From Pontibacter beigongshangensis (GTDB lineage Bacteria > Bacteroidota > Bacteroidia > Cytophagales > Hymenobacteraceae): 64,000 bases of DNA. A program made the translations under genes and the position numbers. Shown piece by piece: positions 1 through 7,292 of this stretch (positions are counted from its first letter, which is position 1; each line of letters begins with the position of its first letter). The notes beneath the pieces were generated by a model, which worked only from the letters and a program-made list of their open reading frames with translations, made no database searches and was not told the DNA's origin. Where the stretch lies: contig NZ_VFSD01000029.1 of the NCBI RefSeq assembly GCF_014332515.1, forward strand, positions 20,134 through 84,133, read 5' to 3'.

Positions 1-202
1 GGCCCAGGTTAGGGCAATCGACCGCTTCCAGCACTTTAAACCGCTTATCCACGGTTGTATCCTGCGGCTCAAATTTAGTATGCCCCTCCATATTGGATTG
101 CCCGAAGCACAGATAAACGTGGAAGTTCGGGTCCTGCGAAAACGCAGCTGTACATTGCAAAACCAGTACAGCAACTAAAAAAGACCACATGATGCGTTTC
201 AT
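1..202 (-). CDS. SASA-type carbohydrate esterase (sialate O-acetylesterase / acetylxylan esterase-like), 5' end only
   Basis: The N-terminal 67 residues of a secreted esterase; the rest lies left of the window. The start is the ATG whose complement is at 200-202. It is followed by a signal peptide (MKRIMWSFLVAVLVLQCTAAFSQ) and then VYLCFGQSNMEGH. The GQSNMEG block carries the catalytic Ser of the SASA (PF03629) family, which removes acetyl groups from acetylated sugars or xylan. It sits 246 bp downstream of the GH97 gene on the same strand, so deacetylation of xylan is a reasonable role (inference). A dispersed repeat (271-300) lies in that spacer. Family assignment is firm from the Ser block; substrate is not determined. 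Confidence 0.8.
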   Translation of the reverse strand, partial: MKRIMWSFLVAVLVLQCTAAFSQDPNFHVYLCFGQSNMEGHTKFEPQDTTVDKRFKVLEAVDCPNLG

Positions 203-270
203 ATTTCTACCATTTAAATAAAGCAAATCTAATCGTAGCTGATAAAAGAGAGTTTATGGCTATCGGAGGC

Positions 271-300
271 AATTATTCTAATCAAAATGCCCCTCCTGAG
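271..300 (-). repeat. Dispersed intergenic repeat, copy 1
   Basis: Read on the minus strand this is CTCAGGAGGGGC, ATTTTG, ATTAGAATAATT. It lies between GH97 and the SASA esterase, with its AATT end towards the esterase start. A CAG-rich stretch precedes it. Nothing else is visible in the 203-448 spacer. Confidence 0.8.
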
Positions 301-448
301 CATATTTCTGTTGCTGACCCTGCTTTTATGCGATAGATTTTAGTTGGATGTACTGAGTACATGATCAACCTAATTTCTAAACAGGCAGGTTTGCTTAGTA
401 TTGAAAACTGGTCCTCTGAGCGGTAATTCCCTATCTCAAATGCGGCTC

Positions 449-2425
449 TTAGAGGTATGATTGCTGCACTAAAACCACTCCGCTGTTTGGCTGTATGGTA
501 ATATTCAATTCGCCTTTTTTATTCACTTTTACAGTTTTCATGTAGCTGGTCCCGTCTTTATTGTCTCCGTAGAATTTCACCTCTTGCCCGGATAACATCG
601 GCGCCTTAATTTTTAGATTTACCGCCTCAGCCTGTGCGTTAATGCCGGCCACGTACCACTCCCCCTGATGCTGCCGCGCCAGTACGCAGTACTTTCCGGG
701 ATACCCCTCCAGGAACTTTGTCTCATTCCAGGTGGTGGGGACCTCCTTCATAAAATCAATTGTAAAAGCAGGTGCATCGGTTAGGTTATTAGGGGTGAGG
801 GCAAAAAACTGCACCGGGTTCTGAAACAGCACCGCCGTAGCCAACTGAAATACATCCGTTGTTTTCCTGTGGTTCCCGCCATCATTGTTCCGGTTGTACC
901 GCTTGTTCAATACCACACCACCAAACTCCATGCTGGCCACAGCATTTCTGATAAAAGGATGCAAGGCTGCATGAAAGGCCTCCATATCATTGGCGTGCTG
1001 GCTGAACATCAGATTCTCGGATGCCAGCACGGCCTCACTGCCTACAAAATTCGGGAACATCCGCTCCCAGCCTCTTGGCAGCGTTGCACCATGGAACACA
1101 ACCATCAACCCGTAATCATTGGCATCCGATAAAAGGTCTTCATACAGGCGCATGGTTTCCTGCTTGTCTCCTCCAAAAAAATCCACTTTAATTCCTTTAA
1201 CCCCATGCTGCTTCATCCACTGCATTTCCTTTTTTCGGGCAATGGCCGTGTTCATTTTGTTGATGGGCGTTTGAGGGGCATCATTAAAAGAACCGTTGGA
1301 ATTGTACCACAGGAATACGCCAACGCCTTTCGAAGCGGCATATTTAATCAATTCCTCCATGCGCTTGTAGCCGATGCGCTGGTCCCACAAAGCATCTATT
1401 AAAATAAACTGGTAGCCTAGCTGGTGCGCCAGGTCTATGTACTTTACCTGGTCGTCATAGGTCATGCTATTGTCCTGCCACATGATCCAGCTCCAGGTTC
1501 CTTTGCCGTATTCATATTTTGCAGATGGCTCGTAGAGTGGCTCCACCACATCGTACGCAATGGTGGTCTCTACGATTGGCTTCAGGCCCTGGCCCACTGT
1601 GATGGTTCGCCAGGGGGTGGTTGCCGATAAGCCTATGGCTGCTCCGGTGCTTCCGAAGCCGTTATTCTCCGTCTGGTCCGGAAAAGCTATCGTGTACGTT
1701 CCGTCAGGCGTCGGGTCACTTAAGTGAGAGCCACAGTAAAGGCCTCTAACGCCGGTTTCTGAAACAAGCGCCCATTTTTCCCCTAGCCGAAAAAGACACG
1801 GGAACGTATAGCCTAGCCCATTTGCCGACCGGGCAGCAATGTCTTTCTCCACCTGGTAGCCTTCTTCATAACTTGGCTTCGTTCTGGCAAAACCCACCAT
1901 GGATTTGGACTGCGGGGTTAAAAACCCTTTGGCATGCTGAGGAAAGTTAAATCCGGTAGCCTCTTTTTCTACTACAAGCGCTCGCGGGTCTCCTGATTCC
2001 GGAATATGGTATCTAAAGGCAATGTCATTATTACTCACCCTGAAAACCACATTCAACACCTTCTTGTCTTTGTTGGCAAACGAACATACCAACTCATTGG
2101 CGAGGTAGTGGATTTCAGACTGCTTTATTTTATCCTGGCTATACTTGTGGTCAATCGCATTCTGCTTACTGCCCAGAAGGGTCATTTCATTGGAATAATC
2201 AATCAAGTTAGTCTCCAACCCTAAAGGTGAATCCTCCAGAATCGTTTCGCCTGAAAATGTTACCCGATATTGCGGCCTGCCATTTTGCGTAAATACTTCT
2301 ACCTGTAACTTATTGTCAGGACTGCTAACTTTTGCCTGTTGGGCCTGAGCCAGCACAGGAAGGAGTACCACTAAATAAAGGATGTAGTTAAATGCTCTGT
2401 TTCCGCTTTTTCTTTTCATTAGCAT
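449..2425 (-). CDS. GH97 family glycoside hydrolase (retaining type predicted)
   Basis: 658 residues, the usual GH97 length. A signal peptide ends near residue 29 (LAQAQQ), so the protein is probably periplasmic. The N-terminal beta-sandwich spans about 30-290 and the TIM barrel about 300-570. GIKVDFFGGD places an Asp at 415 and SEAVLASEN a Glu at 470. In GH97 the Asp after the K/V block is the nucleophile of the retaining alpha-galactosidase-type branch, whereas SusB-type inverting enzymes use Glu bases there. The family acts on alpha-linked sugars, so alpha-galactoside or another alpha side chain is plausible; substrate is inferred. The start overlaps the end of the GH10 gene by 38 nt, so the two are translated from one mRNA. 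An ATG at codon 3 is an equally good start. Confidence 0.88.
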   Translation of the reverse strand: MLMKRKSGNRAFNYILYLVVLLPVLAQAQQAKVSSPDNKLQVEVFTQNGRPQYRVTFSGETILEDSPLGLETNLIDYSNEMTLLGSKQNAIDHKYSQDKIKQSEIHYLANELVCSFANKDKKVLNVVFRVSNNDIAFRYHIPESGDPRALVVEKEATGFNFPQHAKGFLTPQSKSMVGFARTKPSYEEGYQVEKDIAARSANGLGYTFPCLFRLGEKWALVSETGVRGLYCGSHLSDPTPDGTYTIAFPDQTENNGFGSTGAAIGLSATTPWRTITVGQGLKPIVETTIAYDVVEPLYEPSAKYEYGKGTWSWIMWQDNSMTYDDQVKYIDLAHQLGYQFILIDALWDQRIGYKRMEELIKYAASKGVGVFLWYNSNGSFNDAPQTPINKMNTAIARKKEMQWMKQHGVKGIKVDFFGGDKQETMRLYEDLLSDANDYGLMVVFHGATLPRGWERMFPNFVGSEAVLASENLMFSQHANDMEAFHAALHPFIRNAVASMEFGGVVLNKRYNRNNDGGNHRKTTDVFQLATAVLFQNPVQFFALTPNNLTDAPAFTIDFMKEVPTTWNETKFLEGYPGKYCVLARQHQGEWYVAGINAQAEAVNLKIKAPMLSGQEVKFYGDNKDGTSYMKTVKVNKKGELNITIQPNSGVVLVQQSYL

Positions 2426-3569
2426 GTGGTGGTTGTGCTGCTTGGATAAGTGATTTTACAACTGGTTTCGCCTGGTTTTCTCTGTCGAAAAGCAAGGTGT
2501 AATCTGTCCGCCCCCTGACCGGCCAGTTATTTTTCCAGGACTGTCCGTCATTTACTCCCCAGAGCGTTACTCTGTCGATCTTGTCCTGGTGCTTTATAAA
2601 CAGATTAAAGAAGCCCAGGTAGCGCTCTGTAAAAGCCTGGCTCACTGAATCGGGCAGGCCGTTGGCATAGGGGTTCATTTTCTGCTGATATTCGTAGGTA
2701 GCAGACACTTCAGCGCCTGCGTTTTCCCAGGGAGATGGGAGCACCGAGAGGTCCAGTTCTGTGATCATTACTTTCACCCCCAGGTCTGAGTATGCCAGTA
2801 TGCTTTTTTCAAACTCATCGATGGCCGGATGTTTCAGGCCAATGTGTCCCTGCATCCCGATGCCGTCTATCTGCACCCCCTGCTCCTGAAGCTTCTTTAC
2901 CATAGCTACCACCCCACTTCTTTTTCCCGGCAGGGCCATAGAGTAGTCGTTGTACATCAGCTTGGCATCAGGGTCGGCATCATGGGCAAACTGAAATGCC
3001 AGTCTTACAAAGTCTTCGCCAATGATCTCGTAAAATTTACTCTTCCTCCAGGAGCCATCATCCAGAATCGCTTCATTTACGACATCCCAGGTATGGATGC
3101 GGCCCTTGTACCGGCCAACCACTGTGTAGATGTGGTCCTTCATGCGCTGCACCAGCACCTCCCGGGACACATCGTTGCCCTGGCTATCTGTAAAAAACCA
3201 GCGTGGTGCCTGCGAGTGCCAGATCAGGGTGTGGCCATTGATATGCATGTTGTTTTGTTCGCCAAACGCCACAAACTGGTCAGCCAGTTCAAAGCGAAAT
3301 TCACCCTCTACGGGTTGAAGCATGCCGCTTTTCATACAATTTTCGGCTACCACGGCATTGAAATTCTCTTTCACTACTTGCACAGCAGCAGCATCGTTCC
3401 CCATTATCTGCCGCTCATTAAGAGCGGTACCGATGTAAAACTTGTCTTTATAGGCATCCTTCAGCGTCAGTTCGCTGGTTTCTGGTGTTACTACCTTACA
3501 GGCAACGCTCAAAATGCTTAATAAAAGCATCGTTACTACTGTACCTAACCAATATCTTTTATTTTCCAT
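2388..3569 (-). CDS. GH10 endo-1,4-beta-xylanase, lipoprotein
   Basis: 393 residues forming a single, complete GH10 barrel that hydrolyses internal beta-1,4-xylosyl bonds. It has a lipobox (SVAC, Cys24), so it is membrane-anchored. Catalytic blocks are canonical: GHTLIWHSQ near 112-120, WDVVNEA with acid/base Glu166, GIGMQGHIG near 237-244, ITELDLS with nucleophile Glu271, and TLWGVNDGQSW near 340. Compare the modular GH10 at 7293-9401, where several of these residues differ. It is first gene of the GH10-GH97 operon. Its promoter (3726-3758) and an upstream heptamer array match those of the xylan SusC operon, so it should be co-induced by the same regulator. Confidence 0.95.
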   Translation of the reverse strand: MENKRYWLGTVVTMLLLSILSVACKVVTPETSELTLKDAYKDKFYIGTALNERQIMGNDAAAVQVVKENFNAVVAENCMKSGMLQPVEGEFRFELADQFVAFGEQNNMHINGHTLIWHSQAPRWFFTDSQGNDVSREVLVQRMKDHIYTVVGRYKGRIHTWDVVNEAILDDGSWRKSKFYEIIGEDFVRLAFQFAHDADPDAKLMYNDYSMALPGKRSGVVAMVKKLQEQGVQIDGIGMQGHIGLKHPAIDEFEKSILAYSDLGVKVMITELDLSVLPSPWENAGAEVSATYEYQQKMNPYANGLPDSVSQAFTERYLGFFNLFIKHQDKIDRVTLWGVNDGQSWKNNWPVRGRTDYTLLFDRENQAKPVVKSLIQAAQPPHANEKKKRKQSI

Positions 3570-3725
3570 TTTTATATTTTTTTCAACTCAATATTACAGG
3601 CAAATGCTTTCGGAAGCAGGAGAGAATATCTGTGATCTGACGTACGGTTCTTCTACCTGATGTTTGTTTTCCACTGGAACTCCCATGCATTCATCAATAC
3701 GAACATTCGTTCAGTTACCGATATA

Positions 3726-3758
3726 CAAATCTATTTAACTCAACCGTAACGGGAGCAA
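3726..3758 (-). promoter_or_regulatory. Predicted promoter of the GH10-GH97 operon
   Basis: The minus strand reads TAGATTTG at 3733-3726, a perfect TAnnTTTG Bacteroidota -7 box. A TTG at 3758-3756, 22 nt upstream, is a candidate -33 element. The expected start near 3719 gives a leader of about 150 nt. The operator array begins six bases upstream of the TTG. Confidence 0.6.
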
Positions 3759-3763
3759 CTTTA

Positions 3764-3845
3764 CATTACAGGTCTTTTCCGCTATGTTACATACACGCAT
3801 CTGGCTGTAACATACATTTAACCTGATGTAACATTATGGCCAAAT
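3764..3845 (-). promoter_or_regulatory. Phased heptamer operator array upstream of GH10
   Basis: On the plus strand: CATTACA at 3764 (degenerate), TGTTACA at 3785, TGTAACA at 3806, TGTAACA at 3827, with exactly 21 bp from start to start. The last heptamer runs into TTATGGCCAAAT (3834-3845). The same 19 bases, TGTAACATTATGGCCAAAT, end the array at 21,058-21,139. The promoter-proximal heptamer is 30 nt from the -7 box in both places. The likely ligand is the AraC-type output domain of the xylan HTCS (inference). Confidence 0.75.
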
Positions 3846-3920
3846 CTCAATACACTTAGTACATTCAAGTAAAATATGTCATATGTAATCCGGACCAGCA
3901 GCATCAGGAGCAGAAGAGGT

Positions 3921-3950
3921 CTCCGAAGGGCCGTTTTGATTAGAATAATT
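3921..3950 (+). repeat. Dispersed intergenic repeat, copy 2
   Basis: CTCCGAAGGGCC, GTTTTG, ATTAGAATAATT, preceded by a CAGCAGCATCAGGAGCAG-type leader. It lies between the GH5 stop and the GH10 operator array and points towards the GH5 3' end. Confidence 0.8.
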
Positions 3951-3982
3951 CCAAAAGACAGCCTTTACTGGAATGTACTTAG

Positions 3983-5461
3983 CTACTTTATTAGGAGCTT
4001 TCTTGTCGTACGAAAATTCTCACCACTTATCTCCAATACATACATGCCCTGGCCGAGGCCCGTCCTGATCAGACTTTCTCCATAGCGAAGGTTCTGCTGC
4101 CTAAACACCTGTTTTCCGCTTAGGGTATAAATTGCAATCTGGTAATTATTAATAAAAGGAGAATTCAGGAGAACCGTAAAAGTACCCTTGTTCACGGGAT
4201 TGGGGTAAGTCTCCAATACATCGCCCAGGTCTTTATTCTCTAATTCAGGAACTGAGGCCAACGCATTGCAGCTGGCTACCGGAACATTGGTGCCGGCGTA
4301 TTGCGCAAACCAGCGTTTAACCGGTGCTGCACAGGCTTCCCAATTATTGTAATAGGCCACTTCCCCATTCGGGTCACCCCGATCCAGCAGGTTGTCGGGG
4401 GCAAGCACGTTCCAGCTTACATTGCCGGATTGGTTCAGAATATAGTTCAGGTTCGCACCAAATCCATCGCCTTGAGCTATACCGGTGGTGGCCTTGCCCC
4501 AGGCGCCATATCCTTCGGGTGCCCAGTCTGTTTCGGTAACAGCGATCGGGGCAAAATCGGCCACAGGCTTTACATGCTCGTCCCACCCTTTCTGAAAAGC
4601 CTGGTAGTTCCGAATGCCTCCCCAGTAGCCGGGGTAAATATGCACAGCGTAGCCTATGTTACCTCCGGTAATTCTGTTGTTTGCATAGCCTGCATAATGC
4701 GATTGCCAGCCCGTACCTGGTATCCAGCAAATGTTACTGGCACCATTATTCCGGATGATATCCACGAGTGGTTGGAAATAGTTTTTCAGAGCGTCGAAAT
4801 GAGCTTGTGAAGTCTTTCCCCAAACACCGTTTGTACCCAGAATCTCTACAGGCTCGTTTGCTAACTCAAACATGACATGGTCTGCATTCCTGAGCCCCGG
4901 GTGCTGAGACAAAAACGTCCAGATTGTTTTCAGATAACTGTGATACGCATCATTTACGGCAATTCGCTCCGGACATACGCCCGGTGGGCGAAGGATGACA
5001 TACATGCCTCTTTCCCTGGCATGGTTAATCAACGGGATGATGACCTGGTCGGTATAGGTCACCAGCCTGTCGTAACTGAACCTGGAGATATTGTTCTCCG
5101 GAATGGGAGGCCCGGGCGTGTTGGTCCAGTAAGGGTCTATGTGAAGCCTGATGTAATTGAGGTGCCAGCCGTCTTCTGTATTGGTGAGCCTGTCCATAAT
5201 AGCCTTATTATAGGCCAGCGCACCTGGCACATTGTAATTATCCCAGGTGCAGTACCTGGAGCTAAACCCATACTGACAGCCATTAAACCAGGGGCTTGCC
5301 GTTATGGCCACACCATGCAGCACTACATTATTGCCGCAATTATCTTTCAGGTTCCGGCCTTCCACATGCAGCGGAGGCAAGGGCATGCCCGGCCAGGCCA
5401 TCACCTGAAAAGGGAGCAGCCCCCATGCTGCTACCAGAAGTAAAAAGTGAAGCTTTTTCAA
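3983..5461 (-). CDS. GH5 family glycoside hydrolase with type IX secretion C-terminal domain
   Basis: 492 residues. A signal peptide ends near residue 22 (VMAWP). The catalytic barrel spans about 30-390. FELANEP gives acid/base Glu203 and VTETDW nucleophile Glu310, both in GH5/clan A positions, with YIRLHIDPYW and a His in AVHIYPG as substrate-site blocks. The last ~78 residues (TYPNPVNKGTF through GMYVLEISGENF to TRKLLIK) are a Por-type T9SS type A sorting domain, so the enzyme should be exported through the outer membrane. Subfamily was not resolved; endo-glucanase, mannanase or xylanase activity are possible. It differs from its neighbours, which are lipoproteins or ordinary secreted enzymes. 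Confidence 0.88.
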   Translation of the reverse strand: MKKLHFLLLVAAWGLLPFQVMAWPGMPLPPLHVEGRNLKDNCGNNVVLHGVAITASPWFNGCQYGFSSRYCTWDNYNVPGALAYNKAIMDRLTNTEDGWHLNYIRLHIDPYWTNTPGPPIPENNISRFSYDRLVTYTDQVIIPLINHARERGMYVILRPPGVCPERIAVNDAYHSYLKTIWTFLSQHPGLRNADHVMFELANEPVEILGTNGVWGKTSQAHFDALKNYFQPLVDIIRNNGASNICWIPGTGWQSHYAGYANNRITGGNIGYAVHIYPGYWGGIRNYQAFQKGWDEHVKPVADFAPIAVTETDWAPEGYGAWGKATTGIAQGDGFGANLNYILNQSGNVSWNVLAPDNLLDRGDPNGEVAYYNNWEACAAPVKRWFAQYAGTNVPVASCNALASVPELENKDLGDVLETYPNPVNKGTFTVLLNSPFINNYQIAIYTLSGKQVFRQQNLRYGESLIRTGLGQGMYVLEISGENFRTTRKLLIK

Positions 5462-5636
5462 GGATTCGGGTTTTAAGGTAATTCCCAGAGATGGATGCCC
5501 TTATAGCTTCCCGGAAGTCTAAATTTTAGCGCCCCGGGAAACAGGGCATAAATGCCAGGATACCAGACTTTTTTAACAGCAAGGCTTATGTGCGAAAGGA
5601 TGATTATGTTAAGAGGTGCGCCGTAATTCATTTCCA

Positions 5637-5666
5637 AATTATTCCAATCAAAACTGACCTCCGGAG
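5637..5666 (-). repeat. Dispersed intergenic repeat, copy 3
   Basis: Minus strand CTCCGGAGGTCA, GTTTTG, ATTGGAATAATT, between the CE1 start and the GH5 start. In this copy the CTCCGGAG head is one arm of a 12-bp perfect stem-loop (next entry). Confidence 0.8.
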
Positions 5667-5689
5667 CTGCTGCGGCGGCAGCTCCGGAG
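5659..5689 (-). terminator. Stem-loop fused to repeat copy 3, terminator-like
   Basis: CTCCGGAGCTGC (5659-5670) pairs perfectly with GCAGCTCCGGAG (5678-5689) around a 7-nt loop. On the minus strand it is followed by GTCAGTTTTGATT. It sits between the CE1 and GH5 genes and could end or attenuate transcription between them. The T-run is short, so termination is uncertain. Confidence 0.5.
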
Positions 5690-5732
5690 AGCGACAGGTT
5701 TCGCCTGCATGTACCTAACACAACTTCAGTAA

Positions 5733-6641
5733 TTATTCAGCAGACCCGCCCTGAGTGGAAGCGGGAATTTCCGAGATGGTGTATTCAGAGAATCGGGAGG
5801 CATCTACTGGCTTGAACAGCAGCTGTGAAAACACATACAGGTCGTTTTTCCAGACCTTAAAATCGTGGCCGCCTGGCTCTACGTAAAAGATGTGTGGTAC
5901 CTGGTTACCCGTAAGATACTCGTGCGTGCGTGTGCTGATTCGCATCAGATTATCGTCTGTCCCACACGAAATCCAGAGCAGCTGCAGCTTCTTTTTGGCT
6001 TCTGCCAGATCAGGAAGCAATTCCTGAGGGGCTTTGGTATTGGGTGCTGACGAAAACCCGCCTACCCAGGCGAACTTATCCAGGTTGCCTAAGCCGAAGT
6101 TCAACGACTGGCCGCCCCCCATCGACAAGCCCGCAATAGCACGACGCTTCTGATCTTTATGGACAGGATAATTCTTTTCGATGAAAGGGATCAGGTCGTG
6201 GAGCAGATCCTTCTCAAAATTGGCAAAGGCCTGTACTTTGGTGCTGTCGAAGATATTTCCCACCGGCCGATCATCTGCCATGGCCCGGCCATTGGGCAGC
6301 ACCACGATCATGGGCTCAAGTTTGCCCTGGGCATACAGGTTATCCAGGATAATTTGTGGCTGGCCATTCCGTAGCCACTCATACTGATCACCGCCAATCC
6401 CGTGCAACAGGTATAAGACGGGATATTTCTTTTTTGTGGAATAACCGGGCGGGGTATAAACCAGTGATGTGCGTTTTACGCCTACTGATTTTGAATCATA
6501 GGTTACCGTATCAATTTTCCCTTGCGGAATATTTGCCTGTAGCTGATCGAACCCCTGTGGGGCCATTTTTTCTATGGATTGTGCCCATGTCAAACATGTA
6601 CATAAAAATACATAGAGAACTGTAAGTGCAGGTTTTTTCAT
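5733..6641 (-). CDS. CE1-type esterase (feruloyl / acetylxylan esterase, esterase D-like)
   Basis: 302 residues, alpha/beta hydrolase of the putative esterase (PF00756) family. Signal peptide MKKPALTVLYVFLCTCLTWAQ. The N-terminal strand region YTPPGYSTKKKYPVLYLLHG with GIGGDQYEW forms the oxyanion side. The nucleophile elbow GLSMGG has Ser173. An Asp at 229 or 230 (CGTDDN) and His259 (GGHDFKVWKND) complete the triad. CE1 enzymes cleave ferulate or acetate esters from arabinoxylan, which fits its place between xylan GH genes. Which ester is cut cannot be decided here. It has its own 650-bp upstream region containing two outward-facing dispersed repeats. Confidence 0.87.
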   Translation of the reverse strand: MKKPALTVLYVFLCTCLTWAQSIEKMAPQGFDQLQANIPQGKIDTVTYDSKSVGVKRTSLVYTPPGYSTKKKYPVLYLLHGIGGDQYEWLRNGQPQIILDNLYAQGKLEPMIVVLPNGRAMADDRPVGNIFDSTKVQAFANFEKDLLHDLIPFIEKNYPVHKDQKRRAIAGLSMGGGQSLNFGLGNLDKFAWVGGFSSAPNTKAPQELLPDLAEAKKKLQLLWISCGTDDNLMRISTRTHEYLTGNQVPHIFYVEPGGHDFKVWKNDLYVFSQLLFKPVDASRFSEYTISEIPASTQGGSAE

Positions 6642-6724
6642 AGTCTCAGTTGTTAACTTCTCATTTAAATTCAGTCTTTAAACCATTCTTCAATTGCATG
6701 ACTTCTGTCGTCATAGTCATGCGC

Positions 6725-6754
6725 AATTATTTAAATAAAAACGACCCTCCGCAG
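6725..6754 (-). repeat. Dispersed intergenic repeat, copy 4 (degenerate)
   Basis: Minus strand CTGCGGAGGGTC, GTTTTT, ATTTAAATAATT, preceded by four tandem CAG triplets. The AATT end faces the CE1 start. It forms a back-to-back pair with copy 5. Confidence 0.7.
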
Positions 6755-6860
6755 CCTGCTTTTCTGCTGCTGCTGCTATAAACAATTTCAGTCACATCAA
6801 CGCATCTTATGTTATATTGCGAAGCCAAGGCAGGCCTGGAGCAGCAGCAGCAGTAGAACA

Positions 6861-6890
6861 TTCCGGAGGACCTTTTTCATTAGAATAATT
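6861..6890 (+). repeat. Dispersed intergenic repeat, copy 5
   Basis: TTCCGGAGGACC, TTTTTC, ATTAGAATAATT, preceded by a GCAGCAGCAGCAG tract. It is opposite in orientation to copy 4, with the GC-rich heads facing each other across 106 bp. Confidence 0.8.
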
Positions 6891-7000
6891 TAGAGCCAGG
6901 CATCTTATCTGCTCCTGATGCCTCTGGCAAGACTTGCTCTATGGCTGCTACTCAATCTTTCGCCCCAGTAAGTTCCCCGCATCCTTTACGCTTACAGACT

Positions 7001-7182
7001 GATGTTACGCCTAAATTACTATGTGAGGGAAAGTCCCCCTTTGAAGGGGGTAAGGGGGATGTTTCACGGGCAACAGAAAACCCAATTTACACTGCCACTA
7101 AAGATAATAATTCAGAAATTTTGATCTCAGGTGTAAGTCATCCCCCTACCCCAAGGGGGACAAAAACTTCTTGTGTAACATC
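7001..7182. repeat. MITE-like inverted-repeat element
   Basis: The ends GATGTTAC (7001-7008) and GTAACATC (7175-7182) are inverted repeats. Inside, GTCCCCCTTTGAAGGGGG...GGGGGATG (7033-7061) is repeated in inverted, shortened form at 7139-7161. No credible gene is present; the ORF through it reads across the palindromes. A non-autonomous mobile element or its relic is likely. Confidence 0.5.
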
Positions 7183-7223
7183 GTTAATACTTACTTTTTC
7201 CGCCTAACTCCTACCCTGCTAAG

Positions 7224-7275
7224 TGTTAGCAATAAGAATCTGCTGCTTTACAGCAACATCATCTTATTGCTAACA
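7224..7275 (-). terminator. Stem-loop downstream of the xylan SusC-GH10 operon
   Basis: TGTTAGCAATAAGA (7224-7237) and TCTTATTGCTAACA (7262-7275) form a perfect 14-bp stem 17 nt after the GH10 stop. An inner CTGCTG/CAGCA pairing extends it. There is no long T-run, so it may protect the mRNA 3' end rather than terminate. Confidence 0.5.
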
Positions 7276-7292
7276 TATCCATTCATAACAGG

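Noticed and set aside
5473..5721. 82-residue minus-strand frame between GH5 and CE1
   Set aside because: It runs straight through a dispersed repeat and its hairpin, and the protein is low in recognisable character, so it is a chance frame.
7175..7182. Isolated TGTAACA near 7174 as a third operator array
   Set aside because: No second heptamer at 21-bp spacing and no adjacent TAnnTTTG box; it belongs to the ends of the inverted-repeat element.
6941..7207. 88-residue plus-strand frame
   Set aside because: It lies entirely over the inverted-repeat element; the protein reflects the palindromic G/C tracts.
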